From Ruania rhizosphaerae (GTDB lineage Bacteria; Actinomycetota; Actinomycetes; Actinomycetales; Beutenbergiaceae), in NCBI RefSeq assembly GCF_009805705.1, contig NZ_VSMB01000018.1, positions 1 to 64,000 on the forward strand: a stretch of 64,000 bases of DNA, written 5' to 3'. A model generated the notes under the pieces. It was not told the DNA's origin. It worked only from the letters and a program-made list of their open reading frames with translations, and made no database searches. The translations under genes were made by a program, and so were the position numbers. Shown here piece by piece: positions 7,795-15,901 of this stretch. Positions within the stretch are counted from its first letter, which is position 1, and every line of letters starts with the position of its first letter.

Positions 7795-8228
7795 CGTCAG
7801 AGCGCAACAAGCGGTTCACTCGTGTTGATCCGGTCACCGATGCCGAACCAGACGCCGTACATCCAGCACCGACACCCAGCGCACGGCAGAATTTCCTCGA
7901 CGCAGTCGAGGAGATCACCCATGCGCTCGCTCTGGCGACCCCGCCCGGCGCGGGCGGGATCACCCGGCGCAGCCACGAGTACTACGCCGCGAACATGGCG
8001 ATCATCCGGACCGCGGCACTTTTCGAAGAGGACTCGTTCGTTCCGTTCCATCGAAGTGTCCCGACATCGCAACGGCGCGCAATCGCCACCATGCGCAACA
8101 TCGCCGCGCATGCGGGCTATCGACAGATGGACGACACCGTGCTGTGGGAAACCTTGACGAGCGACCTTCCCCGCCTGCTCAGCTCCCTACGTACGGCCGC
8201 CGAGCCGGAGCGGGACTCACCCCAGTAG
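7791..8228 (+). CDS. hepT: HepT-like HEPN toxin
   Basis: A 145-residue alpha-helical HEPN (DUF86-like) protein. The RNase motif R-x4-H is present as RNIAAH (Arg102, His107), and the C-terminal signature VLWETLTSDLPRLL matches the family. The start is GTG 7791, overlapping the mntA stop. The first 30 residues are an extra, Pro/Asp-rich extension. The tyrosine that MntA modifies in studied systems is two residues after the histidine (R-x4-H-x-Y); here Tyr110 is three residues after it (H-A-G-Y). Family knowledge says the toxin cleaves RNA and stops growth unless adenylylated. The pair is probably a type VII toxin-antitoxin system. Confidence 0.8.
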   Translation: MTSERNKRFTRVDPVTDAEPDAVHPAPTPSARQNFLDAVEEITHALALATPPGAGGITRRSHEYYAANMAIIRTAALFEEDSFVPFHRSVPTSQRRAIATMRNIAAHAGYRQMDDTVLWETLTSDLPRLLSSLRTAAEPERDSPQ

Positions 8229-8240
8229 CCGCACCGCCCA

Positions 8241-10139
8241 TCACGGCGCGGACTCCCGGATCGCGAGCGTGTACGGCGCAGTCATCTGCACCGGCCCGCC
8301 CAGCTGCCCCTGCTGCCGGGACTCGATCTGCTCCAGCGCCCGCCGCGCGATGTGCGCCATATCCGGCGCGATCGAGGTGATGCTCGGGGTGCTGTAGGCC
8401 GCTTCCTTGGTGTTGTCGAAGCCCACCACCGCTACATCGTCCGGGATCCGCACCCCGTGGGTATGCAGGGCGCGCACCGCCCCGACCGCGAGATCGTCGT
8501 TGAAACACACCAGTCCGTCGAACTCGCCACCGCGCTCGATCAGCTCCGATACCGCCTCCTCAGCCGCGTCCCGATGCCAGATGCGGCTCGGGATCAACAG
8601 TTCCGGCTCGATCGGCACACCGGCCGCGTCGGCCGCGGCCCGGCAGCCACGCACACGCGCGTCGGACACATGCGAGGTGCCCACACCCAGCAGCGCCACC
8701 CGGCGCCGCCCGGAGGCCAGCAGGTGCTCCATCGCGGTGCGCGAGGCCTCCTCGTTGGAGATGGTGATGTGGTCGACCGTCGCACCGTCCACGTACTCCC
8801 CGATCAACACCAGCGGGCCGCCGGCGCGCACGTCCTGCAGGTCGGCACGGGTCATGCCCTGGGCGGCGATGATCACCCCGTCGGCCAGCCCGCGCGCGGC
8901 GGCCGCGATCTCCACCTCCCGGTCCCGGCGCCCCCGGGTGGTCTGGACCAGGATGCTGACGCCCCGCTCAGCCGCAGCATCGATGAGCTCCTCCGCAAGC
9001 TCCACGTAGTAGCTCACCCGCAGTTCCGGCACCGCAAGCACGACGGACCCGCGGCGCCCGGTGCGCAGGTGCCGGGCGGCCGTGTTCACCTGGTAGCCGA
9101 GAGCCGCGATCGCCTGCTCCACCCGCGAGCGCGTCTGCTCCCCCACCCGCTTAGCACCGGTGAGCACGTTCGAGACGGTCTTAATCGACACGCCGGCGTG
9201 GGCAGCGACCTCACGCATCGTCACCTGATTCGCACCGGAACTCGGCCCAGATGCCGGCCCGGACTCATGCAGCGAGTCATAAGTTCCCTGACTATTCTCC
9301 CGCACCGTCCAGACGAAGGAACCAAGCCCGTCGACGGCTGGCAGATCTCCGCCGTCGTGGGCGTGGCGGCCAAGCAGGACCGTGGCGACGGCCATCCATT
9401 CCTCGCCGTCAGCCGCCCGGTGCGCCTGGGGCGCGAGAACCCCCGGAGTGGCCACGAGCAGGAGATCACCGTGCGCGGTGGCAAACCGATCGAGGACACC
9501 CGGCCCCACGTGAACCTCCATCGCGGCACCGAGCCGGTCGCGCAGATCGAGCACCGTCTCTCGAACGCTGTCGGACTGATCGTCGACGACCCCATCGCCA
9601 GCGGCAAGCTCCTCGACATCACGGGGACGCAGCGCCATGACGCCTTCACCGCCTCCGACGGCGATACCCACCACCTCGACCGGCCCCACCTCCATGGCAG
9701 GGCTGGTGCGCAGCTCGAAGCGCCCACGCGGTAGCGGCCGGACTCGATGGGTGCGCCACGCGCGCGAGACGGTCGCTGCGCTCACACTGAGCCGATCGGC
9801 CAGTGCGCGCGAGGTCCAGCGTCCCTGCACCCCTTCACCCACCACCTCTTCCCAGGTGGCCGCGACGATGTCCCACGGTTCGGTGCGCGCGGGACGACCG
9901 GTCCGCGCCTGGTCGACCAGCCCGTCCACGCCCTCGGCCTCGTAGCGCCCCCGCCAGGTCAGCACACTCTGCCGGCTTACCCCGGCGCGGGCCGCGATCG
10001 CCGTGTTCGCACGTCCCTGTGCCGCCAGGAGCACGATCCGGGCTCGCTGCGCCAGAACGTCATCGCCCGTACTCAGCTCCTCGAGCCGTGTCCGGTCCCC
10101 CGGGCGCAACACCAGGGGCGGCGCAGGTCGACGCGACAC
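8241..10139 (-). CDS. Fusion regulator: IS630-transposase-like DNA-binding region plus LacI repressor
   Basis: A 632-residue protein. Residues about 8-145 match the N-terminus of IS630 transposases: a first HTH (IAARAGVSRQSVLTW), the arginine-rich GRPAR linker and a second HTH (RALADRLSVSAATVSRAWR). Residues about 146-300 look like an eroded catalytic core: VEVVGIAV aligns with the usual VVGLYL strand, but the Asp-Glu of the VDEK motif is gone. Residues 306-632 are a full LacI protein (VTMREVAAHAGVSIKTVSN, effector core, DDVAVVGFD). GTG 10139 has AGGAG five bases upstream, whereas GTG 9224, which would start a free LacI, has none. No stop interrupts the frame. It is divergent from the sugar ABC operon, its likely target. 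Confidence 0.82.
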   Translation of the reverse strand: MSRRPAPPLVLRPGDRTRLEELSTGDDVLAQRARIVLLAAQGRANTAIAARAGVSRQSVLTWRGRYEAEGVDGLVDQARTGRPARTEPWDIVAATWEEVVGEGVQGRWTSRALADRLSVSAATVSRAWRTHRVRPLPRGRFELRTSPAMEVGPVEVVGIAVGGGEGVMALRPRDVEELAAGDGVVDDQSDSVRETVLDLRDRLGAAMEVHVGPGVLDRFATAHGDLLLVATPGVLAPQAHRAADGEEWMAVATVLLGRHAHDGGDLPAVDGLGSFVWTVRENSQGTYDSLHESGPASGPSSGANQVTMREVAAHAGVSIKTVSNVLTGAKRVGEQTRSRVEQAIAALGYQVNTAARHLRTGRRGSVVLAVPELRVSYYVELAEELIDAAAERGVSILVQTTRGRRDREVEIAAAARGLADGVIIAAQGMTRADLQDVRAGGPLVLIGEYVDGATVDHITISNEEASRTAMEHLLASGRRRVALLGVGTSHVSDARVRGCRAAADAAGVPIEPELLIPSRIWHRDAAEEAVSELIERGGEFDGLVCFNDDLAVGAVRALHTHGVRIPDDVAVVGFDNTKEAAYSTPSITSIAPDMAHIARRALEQIESRQQGQLGGPVQMTAPYTLAIRESAP

Positions 10140-10300
10140 CGGAACTCCTAACGTCTAACAATTACTGAACCAACACCGCGACACATTACCAGTGAGTCAC
10201 GCCACTGACATCGCAACTTGCGCGGAACATCCTCGGTGAGCCACTCCGGTACGGGCGCAGATCCGTGAGTACTGAGCCAAAGTAGCCCCTCAGCATCCCA

Positions 10301-10329
10301 TTGACCCACCTGAGGCGGCTGTGTATCGT
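10301..10329 (+). promoter_or_regulatory. Promoter of the sugar ABC transporter operon
   Basis: TTGACC (10301-10306) and TATCGT (10324-10329) are 17 bases apart, a good sigma-70-type promoter ending 36 bases before the first ATG. CCTCAG (10288-10293) and CTGAGG (10310-10315) flank the -35 as an inverted repeat and could be half-sites for the divergent regulator. The rest of the 226-base intergenic region is AT-richer and shows no clear palindrome. Confidence 0.6.
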
Positions 10330-10365
10330 CCCGGAAGTACAACGATGGACCGCAAAGGAGCTTCC

Positions 10366-11844
10366 ATGAACCCCACACGACGCACGATGCTCGGCGCTTC
10401 AGCTGCGGCACTCACCGCGACTCTGGCGGCGTGCAGCCGCTCCTCTGACTCCCCGGACACGTCCGGCACGGGCTCCGGCACAGATGCCGCCCCCACCGGC
10501 ACCTTGCAATGGTGGGATCACTTCGAACCCCTCGAGTCCGCCCTCACCGGACTGTTCGAGGACTTCGCCACCGCCGGTGGTGGCGAGGTGGAACGCACGG
10601 TCTACAACCCGAACGAGATGGGACAGGCCCTGCAGCTGGCCCTCGGCAGCGACCAGATGCCCGACGTGTTCAGCAACCTCACCGACATCCCCGCACCCGC
10701 CCTCGTCTCCCGCGAGTTGGTCGGCGCGGTCACCCTGGACTCGCAGGCCCAATCCGCCGCCGCCGACCTGCTCTTCGAGGGCATGCACACCTTTGACGGC
10801 GCGGTCTACTCGATCCCGCTGTTCTCTCACCAGCAACACTCCAGCCTCACCTGGTTCGACCTCGACCAGGTCGAGCGCGCCGGTGGCGACCCCGAGGCGA
10901 TGACCATCACCTGGGAGGAGTTCCGCCGGCTGGCTCGCGCCATCACAGCGAACGGGGACATGCCGGCGTGGGTCGGCAATCTCGCGTTCACCGGCCGTCT
11001 CGAGGAGCAGATCGTCGATCTCGCTCAGGCGGCCGGGCGGCCGCTCGCGTTCAACACCGCCGGTGTCTCCGCGCCCGATGTCACCGACCCGGCCACCGGG
11101 GACTACGTCTTCAACTCCGAGGAGTTCATCGAAGCACTGGAGTTCCTCGCCTCCCTCATCGCGGACGGCGTCATGCTGGGCGCCTCCACCTCGCTGGACG
11201 CCCGGGACGCCCGCGCCCGCTGGGCGGCAGGAGACGCGGCGATCTTCTTCGACGGGCCCTGGAACCCCGGTGTGCTCTCCGGTCAGTTCCCCGACTTCCT
11301 CCCCCAGGTGTCGGTGACCAACCTGCCCTCCCCGGACGGCAACGGCTACACCGCCCGCGGACCGAGCTCGGGCCAGTTCTGGATGTCCGCTACCTCCGGC
11401 CACGTCGACGGCGTCGGCACACTGTTCTCGCTCCTGACCCGCCCGGAGTTCTCCACCGCGCTGGCCTCGAATATGGACCAGCCGCCGGTCGATCTCGCCG
11501 CCGTTGCGGACGCGGACGTCGATCCCACCTACACCCGCGCCATCGACATCTTCACCGACTGGTGCCGGCTCGCCCCCAGCCCGTTGGTGCGCAACCCCGC
11601 CGTCGGGGAGGTCATCGCACAGATGGAGGAGATCCGGCCGAGCCTCGGCGAGATCGTGCAGGGCTACCTCGGCGGGAACATCGACGACGCATCCGCGGCC
11701 CTGACCACCTTCAACGACGCGATCAGCGCCGAGCGCGACCGGGCGATCGACGCCGTCACCAGTGACGGCCTCGAGGTCTCGCTCGCGGACTGGGAGTTCA
11801 GCGGCTACGAACTGGGCACCGACTACGGGCCGGATCGGTACTGA
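10366..11844 (+). CDS. ABC transporter sugar-binding lipoprotein (family 1 type)
   Basis: A 492-residue extracellular solute-binding protein. The N-terminus has twin arginines (TRRTML) and a lipobox LAAC with Cys23, so it is likely a Tat-exported lipoprotein anchored outside the membrane. A Ser/Asp/Thr-rich linker follows, then the binding fold beginning GTLQWWDHFEP. ATG 10366 is preceded by AAAGGAG; an upstream in-frame start at 10321 lies inside the promoter. It is followed by two permease genes, one base and a four-base overlap apart, and then by a sulfatase. No ATPase gene is present, as usual for actinobacterial CUT1 systems that share an MsiK-type ATPase. Ligand unknown; possibly a sulfated oligosaccharide. 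Confidence 0.9.
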   Translation: MNPTRRTMLGASAAALTATLAACSRSSDSPDTSGTGSGTDAAPTGTLQWWDHFEPLESALTGLFEDFATAGGGEVERTVYNPNEMGQALQLALGSDQMPDVFSNLTDIPAPALVSRELVGAVTLDSQAQSAAADLLFEGMHTFDGAVYSIPLFSHQQHSSLTWFDLDQVERAGGDPEAMTITWEEFRRLARAITANGDMPAWVGNLAFTGRLEEQIVDLAQAAGRPLAFNTAGVSAPDVTDPATGDYVFNSEEFIEALEFLASLIADGVMLGASTSLDARDARARWAAGDAAIFFDGPWNPGVLSGQFPDFLPQVSVTNLPSPDGNGYTARGPSSGQFWMSATSGHVDGVGTLFSLLTRPEFSTALASNMDQPPVDLAAVADADVDPTYTRAIDIFTDWCRLAPSPLVRNPAVGEVIAQMEEIRPSLGEIVQGYLGGNIDDASAALTTFNDAISAERDRAIDAVTSDGLEVSLADWEFSGYELGTDYGPDRY

Positions 11845-11845
11845 C

Positions 11846-12790
11846 GTGGCGACCACGCTCACCAGATCTGCACCACCACCCACCCCGCCACGGTCGGCTC
11901 GTGCCCGGCACGGCGGCTGGATCGCCCTGTTCGTCGCCCCCACGGTCGTCCTGTTCGGGCTGTACACGCTCTGGCCGAGCCTGTCGAGCGTCTTCTACTC
12001 GATGCTCGAGTGGCGGGGTCTGGGCACCGACAGGTCATTCATCGGCCTGAGCCACTATGAACGCGCCCTGGCCGACCCGCTCTTCTGGCGCTCGGTGGGC
12101 GTCACGATGGCGATCATCGCGGTCACCGTCCCGATCCGGGTGGCCATCGCACTCGTGCTGGCCATCATGCTGAACAACCCGCGTCTGCCACTCGCCCGCC
12201 TGCTGCGCACGGCCTTCTTCCTGCCAGTCGTCGCCACGACCGCCATCGTCGGGATCGTGATGGGGTTCGTGCTCGACCCCTCCGCCGGGCCGGTCAACAC
12301 ACTGCTAGAACTGCTCGGCCTCCCACCCGTCGACTTTCTCGGCAGCTCCGACACCGCCCTCGGCAGCGTGATGGCCGTCCACATCTGGAAGTGGATGGGC
12401 ATCACGATGATCTACTGGCTGGCCGCCCTGCAGACCGTCCCGATGGATCTGTACGAAGCGGCGGAGATCGACGGTGCCGGCACCTGGCACAAGTTCCGGC
12501 ACATCACCCTGCCGATGCTGACCCCCTTCGCCGTGATCATCACCCTGCTCACCGTGGTGGAGACCATGCAGGTCTTCGACCTCGTCCTCACCATGACCGG
12601 CGGCGGCCCGTTCTTCTCCACCCTCGTCACCGAGGTCTACATCTACGAGCAGGCCTTCACCTCGGCCAACCCGAACCTCGGGTACGCGGCCACGCTCGGT
12701 GTGCTCTTCGGAGTCCTCACCGTGATCGTCGTCGGCTCCCTGCTGCTGATCACCCGCCTCGTGCGCGGGCGGAAGGAGGTCACGGCATGA
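11846..12790 (+). CDS. ABC sugar permease, MalF/UgpA type
   Basis: A 314-residue inner-membrane permease with about six transmembrane segments, the first at residues 22-45. The EAA loop that docks the ATPase is visible as EAAEIDGAGTWHKFRHITLP. The start is GTG 11846, one base after the stop of the binding-protein gene; longer in-frame versions overlap that gene without a ribosome binding site. Its stop overlaps the next permease start as ATGA, indicating translational coupling. It forms the channel with the next gene product and is fed by the lipoprotein upstream. Confidence 0.92.
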   Translation: MATTLTRSAPPPTPPRSARARHGGWIALFVAPTVVLFGLYTLWPSLSSVFYSMLEWRGLGTDRSFIGLSHYERALADPLFWRSVGVTMAIIAVTVPIRVAIALVLAIMLNNPRLPLARLLRTAFFLPVVATTAIVGIVMGFVLDPSAGPVNTLLELLGLPPVDFLGSSDTALGSVMAVHIWKWMGITMIYWLAALQTVPMDLYEAAEIDGAGTWHKFRHITLPMLTPFAVIITLLTVVETMQVFDLVLTMTGGGPFFSTLVTEVYIYEQAFTSANPNLGYAATLGVLFGVLTVIVVGSLLLITRLVRGRKEVTA

Positions 12791-13689
12791 CTTCCACACT
12801 CTCCCGCCCGACGGCGGAGCGAGCCTCACCTGCGAAAGGTACGGACCGCCGTCGCCTGCCTGTGTCCCGCAAGACCATGCGCTGGGTGCAGACGGCAATC
12901 CTCGTCGTCGTGGCGCTCATCTGGATCTACCCGCTGCTGTGGATCTTCGCGGCGTCGGTCAAGGACGCCACCGGCATCTTCGCCGGCGGCCTCTCGCTCC
13001 TGCCGGAGCAGTGGCACTGGGACAACTACTCGCGCGCATGGTCCGAGGCCGGGTTCTCGCGCTACATGATCAACACGGTGATCGTCACCGTGGCGACCGT
13101 CGCCATCGTGGTGGTGCGCTGCGCGGCAGCCGGGTACGTGATCGCCCGGTACCGGTTCCGCGGCCGGCGGCTGCTGATCGGCGTGCTCGCCGCCACGATG
13201 TTCATCCCGACCGGCCTGTTCATCGTGCCGGTGGTCGAACTCAGCGACGTGCTCGGGCTGCTGAACACCCACCTCGGGCTGATCCTCGCCCTCGCCGGTG
13301 GGGGTCACGTCGCGGCGGTGCTGCTCTACGCGGGCTTCTTCGCCCAGATCCCGAAGGAGCTGGAGGAGGCGGCCGTCGTGGACGGCGCCGGCTTCGCACG
13401 GACCTTCTTCCGCATCATGCTGCCGCTCTCCGGTCCGATCACAGCCACCGTGGTGGTACTGACGTTCCTGGCCACCTGGAACAACTTCTTCCTCCCGTTG
13501 GTGTTCACCTTCAGCGTGCCGGACAACCGCACGCTCGCCGTCGGGATGCTCGCGTTCGAGGGCACCAACTCCACCGACTGGTCCGGCTTGGCGGCCGCCG
13601 CCTCGCTGTCGCTGCTGCCGATCCTCGCGCTGTTCGTGCTCCTGCAGCGGCACTTCGTGGAAGGGATCGCCGGTGCCGTGAAGAGCTGA
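12787..13689 (+). CDS. ABC sugar permease, MalG/UgpE type
   Basis: A 300-residue permease of the CUT1 MalG group. A basic N-terminal tail of about 35 residues precedes six transmembrane segments, and the EAA loop reads EEAAVVDGAGFARTFFRIMLP. The start ATG 12787 overlaps the previous stop by four bases. It pairs with the upstream permease. The next gene, a sulfatase, begins 54 bases later on the same strand, which suggests that the imported substrate is desulfated inside the cell. Confidence 0.92.
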   Translation: MTSTLSRPTAERASPAKGTDRRRLPVSRKTMRWVQTAILVVVALIWIYPLLWIFAASVKDATGIFAGGLSLLPEQWHWDNYSRAWSEAGFSRYMINTVIVTVATVAIVVVRCAAAGYVIARYRFRGRRLLIGVLAATMFIPTGLFIVPVVELSDVLGLLNTHLGLILALAGGGHVAAVLLYAGFFAQIPKELEEAAVVDGAGFARTFFRIMLPLSGPITATVVVLTFLATWNNFFLPLVFTFSVPDNRTLAVGMLAFEGTNSTDWSGLAAAASLSLLPILALFVLLQRHFVEGIAGAVKS

Positions 13690-13743
13690 TCCTCCCCCGT
13701 CCTTGCTGAGTCCGACCGTCTACGTCACACCGACCGGAGAACC

Positions 13744-15186
13744 ATGACCCGCCCGAACATCCTGTTCATCAGCACCGACCAGCAGCGCTGGGACGCCCTC
13801 GGCGCCGCCGGGAACACCCACATCCGCACCCCGAACCTGGACCGGCTCGCCGCCCAGGGAGCACGCTTCACCAACTGCTACACCCAGTCCTCGGTGTGTG
13901 CCCCGTCCCGGGCCAGCCTGATGACCAGTAGGTACGTGCACAACCACGGGTTGTGGGCGAATGGCGTGGATATCGATCCGGGTGAGCAGCTCTTCACCCG
14001 CGCCCTCACCGACGCCGGCTATGACTGCGGACTGGTCGGCAAGTTCCATCTCGGTGCGGCGTTCGGGGGGCGCGTGGAGCCACGTATCGATGACGGGTTC
14101 CGGGTGTTCCGGTGGTCGCACGATCCGTACGTGCGCAGCGAGGCGAACCACTATCACCTGTGGCTGGAGGAGCACTTCCCCGGGGTGCTCGATGAGGCGA
14201 TGGCCCGAGGCGGGGCGGCCGCCATCGACAATCTGCCCACCGAGCAGCACTACAGCCGGTGGATCGGCGAGGAGACGATCGAGTACCTCACCACCGGGCG
14301 GGAGAAGGACAAGCCGTTCTGCTTCGTGGTGAACTTCTTCGACCCGCACCACGGGTTCGGCTCGCCCTCGGACTACCGGGCCAGCTATGACGCGCAGTCT
14401 CTGCCGGCGCCGGTGACCTCGGACCTGAGCACCAAACCGGACATCTACACCGAAGCCTCGCAGCGGTCCTATGCCGGGCACGACACCGGCTTCGCCGAAT
14501 GTACCGAGGAGGAGATCCAGGACATCATCGCCCACTACTACGCGATGGTCACCCTGATCGACGACGAGGTCGGCCGGATCCTCGACGCTCTCGACGCCGA
14601 GGGCCTGGCGGAGGACACGATCGTCATGTTCACCAGCGACCACGGGGAGATGCTCGGCGATCATCAGATGCTACTCAAGGGCCCGATGATGTTCGACTGC
14701 TCCGTCAAGGTGCCGCTGCTGGTGCGCTGGCCGGGGCAGATCCCGGAAGGGACCGTGCGCGAGGAGCTGGTGGAGTGGATCGACCTGGCGCCCACAGTGC
14801 TCGCCAGCGCCGGCGTGGATCCACTGCCGCGACAGCAGGGACGCGACCTGGCCCCGCTGTGGAATGACGGGCAAGGCGGCTCGACATGGGAGGACCGGGA
14901 CTGGGTGCTCTCGGAGTACCGGAACAGCTGCTGGCCCTACGACCCGCCCGTGCACACGACCATGGTGCGCCAGGGCAGCTGGAAGATTGTCGTCCATCAC
15001 GGGCCACCGGCGACTACCCGCTCGCGCGACGGCGAACTATACGACCTGGCGGCCGATCCACATGAGCAGATCAACCTCTGGCACGACCCGGAGGCGGCCG
15101 GGCGTCGGCTCGAGATGGAGCGCACGGTGCTGGATGTGCTGGTGGCCACCGAAGAACGCTCCCGGGTCCGGCACGCCGCCTTCTGA
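13744..15186 (+). CDS. Sulfatase (formylglycine-dependent, cytoplasmic)
   Basis: A 480-residue type I sulfatase: PNILFISTDQQRWD first strand, CAPSR formylglycine motif (Cys52), GKFHLG, FDPHHGFG and FTSDHGEMLGDHQ metal motifs. The start is ATG 13744 with only a weak purine-rich stretch upstream (CGGAGAACC). There is no signal peptide. It lies last in the binding-protein/permease/permease/sulfatase run, so it probably acts on sugar imported by that transporter. It resembles the sulfatase at 4436-5941 in motif layout. It ends before a strong hairpin terminator shared with the tRNA genes. Confidence 0.94.
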   Translation: MTRPNILFISTDQQRWDALGAAGNTHIRTPNLDRLAAQGARFTNCYTQSSVCAPSRASLMTSRYVHNHGLWANGVDIDPGEQLFTRALTDAGYDCGLVGKFHLGAAFGGRVEPRIDDGFRVFRWSHDPYVRSEANHYHLWLEEHFPGVLDEAMARGGAAAIDNLPTEQHYSRWIGEETIEYLTTGREKDKPFCFVVNFFDPHHGFGSPSDYRASYDAQSLPAPVTSDLSTKPDIYTEASQRSYAGHDTGFAECTEEEIQDIIAHYYAMVTLIDDEVGRILDALDAEGLAEDTIVMFTSDHGEMLGDHQMLLKGPMMFDCSVKVPLLVRWPGQIPEGTVREELVEWIDLAPTVLASAGVDPLPRQQGRDLAPLWNDGQGGSTWEDRDWVLSEYRNSCWPYDPPVHTTMVRQGSWKIVVHHGPPATTRSRDGELYDLAADPHEQINLWHDPEAAGRRLEMERTVLDVLVATEERSRVRHAAF

Positions 15187-15225
15187 GGGCTGGCCTCAGC
15201 CACACCCCCTGCCGAGCGCACGCAG

Positions 15226-15254
15226 AAGGCCCCCGCTCGATGAGCGGGGGCCTT
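15226..15254. terminator. Bidirectional terminator between sulfatase and tRNA-Glu
   Basis: A perfect 13-bp stem (AAGGCCCCCGCTC and its complement) closes a three-base loop. It is followed on the plus strand by CATGTTGT. It separates the plus-strand sulfatase operon from the minus-strand tRNA genes. Confidence 0.8.
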
Positions 15255-15261
15255 CATGTTG

Positions 15262-15334
15262 TAGCCCCGACCGGATTCGAACCGGCGCTACCGCCTTGAG
15301 AGGGCGGCGTCCTAGGCCACTAGACGACGGGGCC
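15262..15334 (-). tRNA. tRNA-Glu (CTC)
   Basis: A 73-base tRNA on the minus strand. The seven-pair acceptor stem GGCCCCG/CGGGGCT, the D arm GTCTAGTGGCCTAGGAC, the anticodon arm CCGCC-CTCTCAA-GGCGG with anticodon CTC, and a TTCGAAT T-loop are all present. The discriminator is A, and CCA is not encoded. It lies about 1.9 kb from gltX, which charges it. Confidence 0.95.
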
Positions 15335-15345
15335 GAGCAAACAAA

Positions 15346-15388
15346 GAGAATCGTACCGGACTCCGGGGAGTGACCCGGGACGATTCTC
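15346..15388 (-). terminator. Terminator-like hairpin between tRNA-Gln and tRNA-Glu
   Basis: Read on the minus strand, GAGAATCGTCCCGG pairs with CCGGTACGATTCTC with a single mismatch, giving a 14-bp stem and 15-base loop. It is followed by TTTGTTTG just before tRNA-Glu. It looks like an intrinsic terminator for tRNA-Gln, or a processing hairpin in a joint transcript. Confidence 0.6.
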
Positions 15389-15390
15389 CG

Positions 15391-15462
15391 CTGGGGTACC
15401 AGGACTCGAACCTAGACTAACTGTACCAGAAACAGTCGTGCTGCCGATTACACCATACCCCA
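15391..15462 (-). tRNA. tRNA-Gln (CTG)
   Basis: A 72-base tRNA on the minus strand with acceptor stem TGGGGTA/TACCCCA, anticodon loop TTCTGGT (anticodon CTG), a TTCGAGT T-loop and discriminator G. CCA is not encoded. It precedes tRNA-Glu by 56 bases that contain a terminator-like hairpin. The region upstream (15463-15619) holds no other gene. Confidence 0.95.
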
Positions 15463-15619
15463 TGGTGTCAAGGCCTTCACATTCCGAGTGTTCTCACACA
15501 TACTCTGAGGACCCGTAGCGCGAACGCCGTACCGACGTGAAACTGTACCGGAACTCGGTGCTCGCACCCAAACTCGCGCACGTGGGCGAGGTCACACGGC
15601 CCTAGTCCATCATGGAACC

Positions 15620-15898
15620 ATGGCTGAGCGCATCGCACGACATGTTCTGGTCTCCGGCCGCGTGCAGGGCGTGGCCTTCCGGGCCCACTCCCGCCGACGC
15701 GCCGAGAGGCTCGGGGTAGCAGGCTGGGTGCGAAACCTGGGCGACGGCCGGGTCGAAGCCTGGGTGGAAGGCCCACCGGACGCCGTCGGGGGAATGCTGG
15801 ACTGGCTCGAAACCGGGCCCGGGGGCGCAGTGGTCACGGAACGGTCGGTCCAGGACGAGCAGCCGGCCGGCCACACCTCCTTCGAGATCCGGCGCTGA
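15620..15898 (+). CDS. acyP: Acylphosphatase
   Basis: A 92-residue acylphosphatase, the standard family length. The phosphate-binding loop GRVQGVAFR ends in catalytic Arg21, and GWVRN carries catalytic Asn39, followed by LGDGRVEAWVEG. It hydrolyses carboxyl-phosphate bonds such as those in 1,3-bisphosphoglycerate or acetyl phosphate in the cytoplasm. No Shine-Dalgarno is obvious, so translation may be from a short leader. It is convergent with the WYL regulator, with only three bases between the stops. Confidence 0.95.
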   Translation: MAERIARHVLVSGRVQGVAFRAHSRRRAERLGVAGWVRNLGDGRVEAWVEGPPDAVGGMLDWLETGPGGAVVTERSVQDEQPAGHTSFEIRR

Positions 15899-15901
15899 GC
15901 A

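Noticed and set aside
8352-9734. Open frame of 460 codons on the plus strand
   Set aside because: It is antisense to the LacI fusion gene; its His/Arg/Pro-rich product is a codon-bias shadow.
8241-10139. A complete IS630 insertion sequence
   Set aside because: Only transposase-like N-terminal sequence is present; no terminal inverted repeats, TA duplication or intact DDE residues were seen.
10399-11967. Open frame of 522 codons on the minus strand
   Set aside because: It is antisense to the sugar-binding lipoprotein, whose signal peptide and fold are clear.
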